Positions 37,169 through 46,166 of a DNA stretch of 64,000 bases are shown here, one piece after another. Within the stretch, counting starts at the first letter, position 1, and the number at the start of each line of letters is the position of its first letter. Source of the DNA: Alkalihalophilus marmarensis DSM 21297 (lineage in GTDB: Bacteria; Bacillota; Bacilli; Bacillales; Bacillaceae_D); contig NZ_ATAE01000045.1 of assembly GCF_000474275.2 (NCBI RefSeq), positions 1 to 64,000 on the forward strand, written 5' to 3'. The notes beneath the pieces were generated by a model that made no database searches, was not told the DNA's origin, and saw only the letters and a program-made list of their open reading frames with translations. The translations under genes and the position numbers were made by a program.

Positions 37169-37251
37169 TTGATTAATAACGATACGTTTTATCTTTCAAT
37201 CGTCAGGTAATATTTCTCTATAAAGTAAAAGAAGAGGAGGGCTTTGTTTTT

Positions 37252-38658
37252 ATGTCGGCAGAAGTTATAGGATTTAGCTTTATCATATTAGGTATTTTAC
37301 TTATTATCGGAAAATGGATTCGGGTTGCCACGCCATTTCTACAATCTTTCTTTATCCCAAGCTCAATTATTGCGGGGCTTCTTGGACTGCTGCTAGGACC
37401 GGAAGTGCTTGGTCTGTTTGGAGTAGAAGTATTTGAAGGGGGAGGTCTTTTCCCAGCCCCTATGATAGAGGTATGGGAAGTGCTCCCCGAACTGTTGATC
37501 AGTATCATCTTTGCCTCTTTATTCATAGGGAAGAAAGTTCCTAATATCAAAAAGATATGGAAGGTTGCTGGCCCGCAAATAACATTTGCCCATTTTCTAT
37601 CATGGGGACAGTACGTCATTGGCATCACATTGGCTTTAGTTGTATTAACGCCTTTATTTGGAATGAATCCAGCGGCTGGTGCCTTACTTGAGATCAGCTT
37701 TGTTGGTGGACATGGTACCGCAGCCGGATTATCGGGTACATTCAGCGGCGTTGGTTTTGAAGAAGGAAGAGATTTAGCAATTGGATTAGCTACTGTCGGT
37801 GTTCTAACTGGAGTTTTTCTAGGAATTTTATTAATAAATTGGGCTGCGCGTAAAGGAAAAACCGAAATTTTAAATAGTCCTGATGACATTTCAGATGAAC
37901 AAAAGAAAGGCTTAATCAAAAAGGAAGACCAGCAAGACATGTCTGCTGGCAATCAGACAACTCGCTCTGAAGTGATCGAAACACTTACTGTTCATTTTGC
38001 ATACATAGGGGTGGCTATTGCCATTGGGTATGTCATTTTAGAAGGATTTATTTTAATTGAAGAGGCTCTATGGGGTGAGAATATGGAGCTTTTTGTTCAC
38101 CTGCCTTTATTCCCTTTAGCAATGGTTGGTGCGGTCATAGTTCAGCTTGTCCTAAGTAAGTTTGTTAAAAAGTCCATTTTAGACCGGGACCTGATTACTC
38201 GTATCCAAGGGTTTGCCTTAGATTTGCTGATTGTGTCAGCTATCGCCACGTTATCCTTGTCAGTCCTTGGTGAATATATCGTCCCATTCTTACTTATGTC
38301 TGTTGCTGCAATAGGGTGGAATATTGTGGCCTTCATATTCATTGCTCCTCGTATTATGCCTGACTATTGGTTTGAGCGGGCAATTGGAGATTTAGGACAG
38401 GCGATGGGGATGAGTGCTGCTGGTTTGTTATTGATTAAACTCGCAGATCCAAAAGACGAAAGCCCAGCAAAGGAAGGATTTAGTTATAAACAACTGATGC
38501 TCGACCTTATTGTAGGAGGGGGAATTGTCACAGCGGCATCTGTCCCTCTTATTATAGCACTAGGCCCAGTTATTACGCTTATTATTGCATTTGTGATCAT
38601 GATATCATGGCTTCTTTTAGGCTTGCTTTATTTTGGGAAAAAGAAATCAACACAATAA
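37252..38658 (+). CDS. GltS-like sodium/glutamate symporter family protein
   Basis: A 468-aa integral membrane protein with 10-12 helices. It resembles the ESS/GltS family: FFIPSSIIAGLLGLLLGPEVLG near the N-terminus, EISFVGGHGTAAGLSGTF (conserved GGHGT motif near residue 147), and IGDLGQAMGMSAAGLLL in the second half, with a hydrophilic loop at about residues 205-240. The GHGTA motif is the best marker. The substrate may be glutamate but could differ. Site GAAGAGGAGGG upstream. Monocistronic. Confidence 0.82.
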   Translation: MSAEVIGFSFIILGILLIIGKWIRVATPFLQSFFIPSSIIAGLLGLLLGPEVLGLFGVEVFEGGGLFPAPMIEVWEVLPELLISIIFASLFIGKKVPNIKKIWKVAGPQITFAHFLSWGQYVIGITLALVVLTPLFGMNPAAGALLEISFVGGHGTAAGLSGTFSGVGFEEGRDLAIGLATVGVLTGVFLGILLINWAARKGKTEILNSPDDISDEQKKGLIKKEDQQDMSAGNQTTRSEVIETLTVHFAYIGVAIAIGYVILEGFILIEEALWGENMELFVHLPLFPLAMVGAVIVQLVLSKFVKKSILDRDLITRIQGFALDLLIVSAIATLSLSVLGEYIVPFLLMSVAAIGWNIVAFIFIAPRIMPDYWFERAIGDLGQAMGMSAAGLLLIKLADPKDESPAKEGFSYKQLMLDLIVGGGIVTAASVPLIIALGPVITLIIAFVIMISWLLLGLLYFGKKKSTQ

Positions 38659-38773
38659 ATAGTTTTTAAATAAGATATGGAAAACTTAATTATAGATTCT
38701 TTTACATTTTTCTAGAAATACTAAGGTTAAAAAGGAAAATGTTTGGGAATAAGTGAGTTAGGAGGGATAGAGA

Positions 38774-38953
38774 ATGAAAAGATATAAAGTTACGTTTTAT
38801 TTTTGTGGTGGAGAAAGTGTTGTATTTGAACTGGAGAGTGGCTACGAACTTAATCAGCAAATTGATAAAATTCAAACGGCTAAATGGTTCGATCACAAAA
38901 ACCAGTATATAAACATGGAGAATGTCGAACGCTTTGAAATTGAAGAATATTAA
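38774..38953 (+). CDS. 59-aa hypothetical protein
   Basis: A small soluble protein (starts MKRYKVTFYFCGGESVVFEL) with a strong site, TTAGGAGGG, about 5-11 nt upstream. Two beta strands, then a polar helix and an acidic end (ERFEIEEY). It ends 22 nt before a perfect terminator hairpin. Family not recognised. Confidence 0.7.
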   Translation: MKRYKVTFYFCGGESVVFELESGYELNQQIDKIQTAKWFDHKNQYINMENVERFEIEEY

Positions 38954-38975
38954 GTTCTACATAGGAACTTACAGA

Positions 38976-39014
38976 AGAGACACTAGGTGTAACAGCCTAG
39001 TGTCTCTTTTTTTA
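38976..39014 (+). terminator. terminator after the 59-aa gene
   Basis: A perfect 12-bp stem (agagacactagg / cctagtgtctct) followed by T. Confidence 0.92.
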
Positions 39015-39173
39015 GGATCATGAAATACGACTGAAGTTTGCGGTTGTTTTTGTCGAAATAAGACATCAACTAGTGCATTATTACGCTTATCTAAAATTTC
39101 GTGTATCTAAGGAGGGATTCGATTTTAATGAGAGAATTCGTAGGTGAATGATAAAAGTTGAGGAGGAATCATT

Positions 39174-39293
39174 ATGAAGAAATTTGCCATGACAGTAGGT
39201 ACCAGTTTCTTAGCAGCAAGCTTACTTATGTCACCAGCCCAGGCAGCACAATCTAACACAGGACCGGCTGTTCCAAGTGAGCAGCACCGGTAA
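39174..39293 (+). CDS. 39-aa secreted peptide precursor
   Basis: A micro-gene with a strong site (GAGGAGG, 7 nt before the ATG) and its own terminator. The product has a classic signal peptide: basic MKKF, hydrophobic core, and an AQA-type cleavage site near residue 24. The predicted mature peptide is only about 15 residues, rich in small and polar residues (QSNTGPAVPSEQHR). Size and layout resemble Phr-type signalling precursors, but no rap-like gene is adjacent. It lies 345 nt before yukE. A 7-codon frame (39128-39151) with its own AAGGAGGG precedes it. Confidence 0.65.
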   Translation: MKKFAMTVGTSFLAASLLMSPAQAAQSNTGPAVPSEQHR

Positions 39294-39315
39294 GAGAGGC
39301 TTTAAGCCGCAGAGT

Positions 39316-39350
39316 AAACCACCAGTTCACACTGGTGGTTTTGATTTTTT
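39316..39350 (+). terminator. terminator after the secreted peptide gene
   Basis: A perfect 11-bp stem (aaaccaccagt / actggtggttt), 4-nt loop, T-rich tail. The gap 39351-39637 before yukE is AT-rich; I see TTGACT at 39573 but no convincing -10. Confidence 0.88.
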
Positions 39351-39637
39351 ATAATATGTAAAAAGAAAATTTTGGATTAAGTGCATATTTTTATCTAATA
39401 GTGGGTATTTAAAGATTAATCTAATATAGTCTATTAATAAAGGTTGGGTATTTAGTCGCTATTTGTCTAATTATGCTAGTTATATTTTCCTTGTTTGCTA
39501 AAGGTAAACAGCCGGAAGATTAGTGGATTAATAGGTCATTAATAGTGTTTTAAACAAATAGTGGTAGATGCGTTGACTGTAAAAAAATAGTTGGTAAGCT
39601 ATAAGAGACAAAACTAAATGTTAAAGGGGTTGTGGAC

Positions 39638-39931
39638 ATGTCAGATGTAATTCGCTTAACACCGGCTGAACTACGTGACGTTGCTAGACAGTATGATACA
39701 GAGAGTGGTAATATTTACGACTTACTTACTCGTCTTGATGGTATGAGCAGTCACTTACAAGATGTTTGGGAAGGTGCTTCAAGCCAAGCATTTGCTCAAC
39801 AATACCAAGAACTACGCCCGTCTTTTGATCGAATGGCAGCTCTATTAAACGAAGTATCTATGCAGCTTGCAAATTCTGCACAAGTTCTTGAAGATACTGA
39901 CCGTCAAATTGCTAGTCAAATTCGAGGCTAA
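39638..39931 (+). CDS. yukE: WXG100-family ESX substrate YukE/EsxA
   Basis: A 97-aa helical-hairpin protein secreted as a dimer by the type VIIb system. The central turn has the WEG motif (residue about 46), flanked by two long helices. The C-terminal half carries the YxxxD/E-like export signal region and ends QIASQIRG. ATG 39638 has AAAGGGG 8 nt upstream; GTG 39632 is too near the site. First gene of the ESX locus and followed by a partial terminator, which would raise its mRNA over the secretion machine genes. Confidence 0.96.
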   Translation: MSDVIRLTPAELRDVARQYDTESGNIYDLLTRLDGMSSHLQDVWEGASSQAFAQQYQELRPSFDRMAALLNEVSMQLANSAQVLEDTDRQIASQIRG

Positions 39932-40001
39932 GTAAAGTGTTCGATAAAGTGAAAATGTGCAGTAAAGTTAAATAGTAAAAAAGCACAATGAAATGATAAT
40001 G

Positions 40002-40042
40002 AAAAGGAGCGCTGACAACACACTTGTTTATGCGCTTTTTTT
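40002..40042 (+). terminator. attenuator-like hairpin between yukE and yukD
   Basis: aaaaggagcgc / gcgcttttttt, 11 bp with two G-T pairs and a 19-nt loop. The T run lies inside the 3' arm, so termination should be partial. Confidence 0.6.
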
Positions 40043-40062
40043 CCTGTCTTGGGGTGATTTCA

Positions 40063-40302
40063 ATATATATACAGGTAACTATTGACATGCGTCATTATGA
40101 GGGAGAAACCTTTGATTTGCGCTTGTCTGACTATTATTCTGTGAAAAAAGTCATTGATATTGTTTGGCAGATCAAAGAAATGAAAGAGCCTCCTCGTGAG
40201 GGCAATTGGGTAAGGATTGAGAATAAAGAAAAGGTCCTTCCAGGTCATGCCACTCTTCAAGCAAGCGGAATCACAAACGGTGACAAAATCGTCATTATAT
40301 AA
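40063..40302 (+). CDS. yukD: ubiquitin-like ESX protein YukD
   Basis: A 79-aa ubiquitin-fold protein of the type VIIb locus (YukD/EsaB). Family marks: VTIDMRHYEGETFDLRLSDY, KKVIDIVWQ, PPREGNWVRI and SGITNGDKIVII. Alignment to B. subtilis YukD from memory (MYIDITIDLKHY) puts the first residue on an ATA codon at 40063. GGGGTGA lies 5 nt upstream of it, just as AGGTGA lies 5 nt before the tsaE ATG. The nearest standard starts are GTG 40054, which falls inside that site, and ATG 40030, inside the terminator hairpin. The gene is certain, the start is not. Confidence 0.85.
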   Translation: MYIQVTIDMRHYEGETFDLRLSDYYSVKKVIDIVWQIKEMKEPPREGNWVRIENKEKVLPGHATLQASGITNGDKIVII

Positions 40303-40377
40303 GGTAGAGATACTATCACTAGATTAAACAAATAGGTGACCAGTTACTGACTAAGAGCCTTTAAAGGAGTACCTGCT

Positions 40378-41691
40378 ATGGAAGAAAAACGGCTATCGTA
40401 TTTAGAAAAACAAATAGAAGCCACGGTTTCAAAAGATAAAGGTCAGCATGTTTTTCATTTTCAAAGAGCAAAAGTGAAACTAAGCGATCCTCTAGAAGCA
40501 GGAATGCTGACAAAATTAGATGACAAGATTGAAAGAATTGTTGAAGATACAGAAGATGAAATCAAAATCATCATGAAGCGTCCCAAATCGATTTTGAACT
40601 TTGCAATGATCCAGCGTAAGACAACCTATGCTAAATGGCTGCTCGCTCATAATCTTTTAAAAGCGGTAAAGACTCATTCGTATACAAGACTTCATTTAAT
40701 CGTGTGCCCTGAGAACATCGTATTTGATAAGAGCTTCGAACCAATATTCCTCCACTACGGGGTGAAAGAAAGTCTTCCTCCTTATAGTCAAGAAAAAGAT
40801 AATCTGACACTTGAAGTTAAAGCGACAATAAGTGAGTTGATTGACCCAGCTCATACATTTTACGACTATTATCACTACCACACAACAATGACGTTAAGTC
40901 CCTTTGTAAAAGAAATATTTGAGTGCAGCACATTAGACGAATTAACAGCTTACGTAGAAGAAACGATTACAGAGTTTGAGAGCCGTGAAAAGACCCTTAT
41001 CTCCCTTCCGAAGAAGAAATGGCTTGCACATAAATACAGCTTAATTGCAGCGGCTGCTCTATTACTACCATTTATTGCATACAGCATTTATTCATTCTTT
41101 TTTGAGCAGCCAAAGCAGGAAACATTTATAGAAAGCAGTGAAGCTTTCTTAATGACAAATTATAGCGAAGTCATTAATCAGCTGAATTACTACGATTCAG
41201 ATGGTATGCCGTATGTGGTGCAATATCAGCTGGCCACCTCTTATGTAGAGTATGAACCTTTAACGGAAGATCAGCGTAATGCTGTCCGCAACACGCTGAC
41301 CCTTCAGTCGGATGAACGTTATTTCAAATACTGGATTCATATTGGCAGGGGAGAAAATGAAGAAGCCGTTGATTTAGCTAGGTCCTTAGAAGATAGAGAC
41401 CTTGTCATGCTTGGACTGCTTAAGTATCGCGAGGATATTAAAGCCAATGACCGCTTATCGGGACAAGAAAAAGAAGAAGAACTGCAAATCATTCAAAATG
41501 AGATAGATGAGTATATGAGAGAACGTGAGGAGCTAGAAGCTGAGGAAGCGGCTGAGGCGGAGACTGTTGTAGAAGAAGAGGAAGAAGAAACACCAGCTTC
41601 AGCACCAGCACAGCCAGAACCTCCATCAGAACCAGAACCATCTGCTGATGAAACAGAAGAAGCAGCAGAGGAAGAAGATTCCGAGTCTTAG
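40378..41691 (+). CDS. essB: type VII secretion protein EssB/YukC
   Basis: A 437-aa core component of the ESX channel. An N-terminal cytoplasmic pseudokinase domain (residues 1-215, with the RAKVKLSD and MTLSPFVKEIFEC parts) is followed by one membrane helix (about 221-240, SLIAAAALLLPFIAYSIYSF), an extracytoplasmic helical domain, and a very acidic Glu/Pro-rich tail (about 380-437). It follows yukD by 75 nt with AAAGGAG upstream and is 13 nt from essC. Confidence 0.94.
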   Translation: MEEKRLSYLEKQIEATVSKDKGQHVFHFQRAKVKLSDPLEAGMLTKLDDKIERIVEDTEDEIKIIMKRPKSILNFAMIQRKTTYAKWLLAHNLLKAVKTHSYTRLHLIVCPENIVFDKSFEPIFLHYGVKESLPPYSQEKDNLTLEVKATISELIDPAHTFYDYYHYHTTMTLSPFVKEIFECSTLDELTAYVEETITEFESREKTLISLPKKKWLAHKYSLIAAAALLLPFIAYSIYSFFFEQPKQETFIESSEAFLMTNYSEVINQLNYYDSDGMPYVVQYQLATSYVEYEPLTEDQRNAVRNTLTLQSDERYFKYWIHIGRGENEEAVDLARSLEDRDLVMLGLLKYREDIKANDRLSGQEKEEELQIIQNEIDEYMREREELEAEEAAEAETVVEEEEEETPASAPAQPEPPSEPEPSADETEEAAEEEDSES

Positions 41692-41704
41692 GGAGGTGAG
41701 ACAG

Positions 41705-44700
41705 ATGCAACAATTGTTTGTGTTTTATAAGGATACATATCAACTTTACCCGTTGGAGCACCATAAAAGAGTGACGATTGGAAACAGTGAAGAACATTCA
41801 CTAACTCTTTATTCTCATCCATTTACAAGCGGCGAGTTATCCATTGTAAAAGAGGACGGATATGTACTGTATCAAGAAGGGGAGCGTCTTACAGAACTGA
41901 AGATTGAGGAACCATTCACGCTCACAGAGGAAGGTCATAGCCTGACGTTCATTTTAAAAGAAGGTTCGAACGCTGAAGCTACGTATTATGTTGGGCATCA
42001 AAAAGAAATAACGGTCGGTCATAAAGAAGGTGCGACGATTGTCCTTTTGAACGAATTAGGAGAAAACCATGTAAGTAAAAATTCTATTCAAATGGACCGT
42101 ATAGAGGAGACATGGCATCTTAGCGCAGCGAGTGATGCTATCGTTTATGTGAATGGCAAGCAGATTAAAGAGAGTAAGCATTTGTTTAATGGTGATGTAA
42201 TCTATTATTCAGGCCTCTCTATGACATTTATCGAAGGGGATCTTCTGCATTTGTCAGGATCAGACGACTATGAAACCTCCCTAGCACGTGCGATGCCGCC
42301 TACTTCTGAAATGAAAAAGAAGTATCCAGATTATCGCCGCACGCCAAGAATGATTTATGATCTCCCTGAGGAAAAAGTAACGTTTTCGTTTCCTTCCCAA
42401 GAAGGGGATGATAACCAAAGGGCATTATGGCTGTTAATCCTGCCTCCGTTAATGATGCTCATTGTCATGGGGATGGTGGCGTTATTAATACCTAGAGGTG
42501 TCTTTATTATCATTTCGATTGTAATGTTTACAACAACGATCTTCACTTCAACTATTCAATACTTCCGTGAGAAGAAAAAGCGCAAAATCAAGCTAGCAAC
42601 GCGTCTTCGAGTCTACAATCGCTATCTAGAACAAAAGCGAGAGGAACTACAAGCGTTATCAGATCAGCAAAAGAAAGTGCTGTATTACCATTTCCCTTCA
42701 TTTGAGAAATTAAAAACAGACGTAAGACAGATTAGTGATCGTATTTTTGAGCGTACTCTAGAAAGTGAGGATTTCTTGCATTTTAGAGTAGGGAGAGCAA
42801 CGGTTCCTGCTAGCTATGAAGTAGCGGTCGGAAGCTTAGATTTTGCCAATCGGGAAATAGATGACTTAGTTGAAAAATCACAAGAAATGATTGATGTTTA
42901 TAACAAAGTGGAAAATGTCCCGTTAACGATCGATGCTTCTAAAGGGGCAATTGGATTGATTGGGAAGCAATCGATTGTGCAAAAGGAGATTCAGCAAATT
43001 GTCGGTCAGCTGGCGTTCTTCCATAGCTATCATGACATAAGGTTTGTTGCGATCTTTGATGAAGAAGAATATGGAGATTGGGAATGGATGAAATGGCTGC
43101 CTCATTTTCAGCTGCCGCATTCTTTTGCTAGAGGCTTTGTTTACAATGAGAGAACGAGAGACCAGTTGTTATCATCTATCTATGAAATATTAAGAGAAAG
43201 AGATATGGATGAGGAAAAGGACAAGAAACGTTTTTACCCTCATATTGTCTTCATTGTATCGAATCGAGCGTTAATCTCTGAGCACCTGATTATGGAGTAC
43301 TTAGAAGGCGAAGATAAAGGGATTGGCATGTCTACAATCTTTGCTACAGATACAAAAGAGAATTTGGCTGAAACGATTCATACGTTAGTAGGCTATATTA
43401 ATGATCAACAAGGTGAAATCCTCATCCAAGAGAAAAAAGCGCTGCATACAGCGTTTGATCTAGACAGCCATCAACAACAAGGCAATGAAACATTTGCTAG
43501 AACACTACGTTCTCTTAATCATCTAAAAGGGATGAACAATTCGATCCCTGAAATGGTTTCATTCCTTGATCTATTCAATGCGAAAGATGTGGAAGAACTA
43601 GATATCCCAAATAGGTGGCTTACTAATCAGTCTTCGAAGTCTTTAGCTGTACCGATTGGATTAAAAGGGAAAAAGGATGTAGCTGTCTTAAATTTACATG
43701 AGAAAGCTCACGGACCTCATGGACTTCTAGCTGGTACTACAGGTTCAGGTAAAAGTGAGCTGCTTCAAACGTATATTTTAAGCTTAGCTGTTCATTATCA
43801 CCCTCATGAAGTGGCGTTTTTATTAATTGATTACAAAGGCGGAGGGATGGCCCAGCCATTTAAGCAAATCCCTCACCTTCTTGGAACCATTACAAATATA
43901 AATGAGAGCCAAAACTTTAGTACACGTGCCCTCGCTTCCATTAATAGTGAGATGAAGCGCCGCCAGCGTTTATTTGATCAATTTGAGGTAAACCACATCA
44001 ATGACTACACAGACCTTTATAAAGAAGGTACAGCCAAAGAGCCGCTTCCTCATCTGTTTCTGATCTCAGATGAATTTGCCGAGCTGAAAAATGAGGAGCC
44101 TGAATTTATTAGAGAGCTGGTCAGTGCTGCCAGGATTGGGCGAAGCTTAGGCGTTCATTTAATTCTAGCGACTCAAAAGCCTGGCGGTGTCATTGATAAT
44201 CAAATTTGGAGTAACGCACGTTTTAAGATTGCTTTGAAAGTGCAGGATGCAACAGATAGTAAAGAGGTCTTAAAAAATTCGGATGCAGCAAATCTCACGA
44301 TTACGGGACGCGGTTATTTGCAAGTAGGAAATAACGAGGTGTATGAATTATTCCAATCAGCTTGGAGTGGAGCTCCTTATCTTGAGGAGACAGTCGGTAC
44401 AGAAGATGAAATCTCACTTGTAACCGACCTTGGCCTTGTACAGTTGTCTAACGTAAGTGCAAAAGTAAAGCGGGAGCAACGAAAAAAGCAGACAGAAATA
44501 GAAGCCATTGTATCAGAGATAGCAAATGTTCAATCCACAATGGGCATTCAAAAACTGCAAAGTCCATGGCTGCCGCCTCTCGCTTCGCGTCTTGCGAGTG
44601 AGGAAGCAGGGAGTGTGGATGAAGGATTTCTTATTGGCTTAAAAGATGAGCCTGAAAGACAAAGTCAAACACCATATCGTTACAGGTGGCAGGAAGACGG

Positions 44701-46144
44701 CAATATAGGTATTTTTGGGTCAGCAGGGTACGGAAAATCAACAACAATCATGACCTATCTGCTTCGTTTTGCAGAGGCGTTTACACCAGAAGAACTTCAT
44801 TATTATGTATTTGATTTTGGAAACAGTGCGCTTCTGCCGTTGAGACAGCTTCCTCATACAGCCGATTATTTCAGATTTGATGATCAGCGCAAAATTGAAA
44901 AATTTATGGTGTATATAAAGAAAGAAATTGAAAAAAGAAAGCAGTTGTTCCTTGATCGTGAAGTGAGTAATATCACTCATTACAACCGTCTTACAGATGA
45001 AATACTACCGACGATTGTTCTTACGATTGATAACTTTGATCTTGTGAAAGAGGAGCTTCCTGACATTGAAACGCAGTTTATCCAATTTGCCCGAGATGGT
45101 CAGTCGCTTGGCATCATGGTTATGCTTTCAGCCACAAGAATTAATGTAGTAAGGCAGCCACTAATGAACTCTCTAAAAACGAAAGTCGTTCATTATTTAA
45201 TGGATAGCAATGAGAAGTTTTCAATTATCGGCCGCACACCGTATGAAGTAGAGGCAATAGCCGGCCGTGCATTAATCATTAAAGACCAAGTAGCTCTTTC
45301 TCAGATGTACTTGCCGGCTTGGGGTGAGGATGATTTAGAGATTCTTGCTGCCGTAAAAGATAAGATCGAACGTATGAAGGAAAGGTATCAAGGCTGTCGA
45401 TTGCCTGCACCTATTCCTATGCTTCCTACTAATCTTGACTACCAAACATTTGCAAAGAAATATGCGGCTACTAAAAAGCAAGGTTCGCTGTCAATTGGGT
45501 TAGATGAAGAGACAGTGACTACGTTATCAGTCGATATCGAAAGTGAGCATTGTCTCGTGGTTGGTCAAAGTAAAAAAGGGAAAACCAATGCAGTAAAAGT
45601 GTTATTAGAAGAAATGTTTAAACAAGAGCATGCAGATGTAGCTCTATTTGACGGAGTTGATCGAGGTTTATCAACATATGCGAGCCGGGATGGTGTCCTT
45701 TATATGGAGACTAAAGATCAAATAAATGAATGGCTCAATAGCGTTGAAGAGACTCTAAGACGCCGTGAGAATGAGTATTTACAAGTAATAGGTCAATCCA
45801 GTGCACTGACATTTGCTCCTATTTACTTGGTTGTAGATAGCGTTTCGCGCTTGCAGCAAACGATTGATGCACAGATTCAAGGAAAGATATCAACATTCAT
45901 GAAGAAATACACTCATTTAGGCTTTACTGTGATTGTTGCCGGAAACACAAACGACTTTACAAAAGGCTTTGATCCTTTAACAAATGAGTTAAAGCAGATC
46001 AGGCAGGCTGTACTATTAGCGAAGAAATCTGATCAGAGTTTAATTACACTGCCGTTTACACGGAATGAGCCGGAAATTCTGGCTGGCTTTGGTTACTTGA
46101 TTCAAGATGGCACAGCAACAAGGATGCAAATTCCTAAATGCTAA
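41705..46144 (+). CDS. essC: type VII secretion ATPase EssC (YukBA)
   Basis: A 1479-aa motor of the ESX system. Two N-terminal FHA-like domains (residues about 1-190) are followed by two membrane helices (about 242-285) and three FtsK/SpoIIIE ATPase domains. P-loops: GTTGSGKS with K683, GSAGYGKS with K1011, and the degenerate GQSKKGKT with K1293. Domain 1 also has FLLIDYKGGG and LFLISDEFAEL (Walker B). ATG 41705 has GGGAGGTGAG upstream; earlier in-frame codons overlap essB. It overlaps nothing and is followed 22 nt later by esaA. Mono-polypeptide form, as in Bacillus YukBA. Confidence 0.95.
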   Translation: MQQLFVFYKDTYQLYPLEHHKRVTIGNSEEHSLTLYSHPFTSGELSIVKEDGYVLYQEGERLTELKIEEPFTLTEEGHSLTFILKEGSNAEATYYVGHQKEITVGHKEGATIVLLNELGENHVSKNSIQMDRIEETWHLSAASDAIVYVNGKQIKESKHLFNGDVIYYSGLSMTFIEGDLLHLSGSDDYETSLARAMPPTSEMKKKYPDYRRTPRMIYDLPEEKVTFSFPSQEGDDNQRALWLLILPPLMMLIVMGMVALLIPRGVFIIISIVMFTTTIFTSTIQYFREKKKRKIKLATRLRVYNRYLEQKREELQALSDQQKKVLYYHFPSFEKLKTDVRQISDRIFERTLESEDFLHFRVGRATVPASYEVAVGSLDFANREIDDLVEKSQEMIDVYNKVENVPLTIDASKGAIGLIGKQSIVQKEIQQIVGQLAFFHSYHDIRFVAIFDEEEYGDWEWMKWLPHFQLPHSFARGFVYNERTRDQLLSSIYEILRERDMDEEKDKKRFYPHIVFIVSNRALISEHLIMEYLEGEDKGIGMSTIFATDTKENLAETIHTLVGYINDQQGEILIQEKKALHTAFDLDSHQQQGNETFARTLRSLNHLKGMNNSIPEMVSFLDLFNAKDVEELDIPNRWLTNQSSKSLAVPIGLKGKKDVAVLNLHEKAHGPHGLLAGTTGSGKSELLQTYILSLAVHYHPHEVAFLLIDYKGGGMAQPFKQIPHLLGTITNINESQNFSTRALASINSEMKRRQRLFDQFEVNHINDYTDLYKEGTAKEPLPHLFLISDEFAELKNEEPEFIRELVSAARIGRSLGVHLILATQKPGGVIDNQIWSNARFKIALKVQDATDSKEVLKNSDAANLTITGRGYLQVGNNEVYELFQSAWSGAPYLEETVGTEDEISLVTDLGLVQLSNVSAKVKREQRKKQTEIEAIVSEIANVQSTMGIQKLQSPWLPPLASRLASEEAGSVDEGFLIGLKDEPERQSQTPYRYRWQEDGNIGIFGSAGYGKSTTIMTYLLRFAEAFTPEELHYYVFDFGNSALLPLRQLPHTADYFRFDDQRKIEKFMVYIKKEIEKRKQLFLDREVSNITHYNRLTDEILPTIVLTIDNFDLVKEELPDIETQFIQFARDGQSLGIMVMLSATRINVVRQPLMNSLKTKVVHYLMDSNEKFSIIGRTPYEVEAIAGRALIIKDQVALSQMYLPAWGEDDLEILAAVKDKIERMKERYQGCRLPAPIPMLPTNLDYQTFAKKYAATKKQGSLSIGLDEETVTTLSVDIESEHCLVVGQSKKGKTNAVKVLLEEMFKQEHADVALFDGVDRGLSTYASRDGVLYMETKDQINEWLNSVEETLRRRENEYLQVIGQSSALTFAPIYLVVDSVSRLQQTIDAQIQGKISTFMKKYTHLGFTVIVAGNTNDFTKGFDPLTNELKQIRQAVLLAKKSDQSLITLPFTRNEPEILAGFGYLIQDGTATRMQIPKC

Positions 46145-46166
46145 AGCAGGGAAAGAAGGGCAGAGA

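Noticed and set aside
39440-39523. A 26-codon membrane-peptide-like stretch ending AKGKQPED before a stop
   Set aside because: The pattern looks coding (hydrophobic helix then polar tail), but there is no start codon with a ribosome site. It may be a relic.
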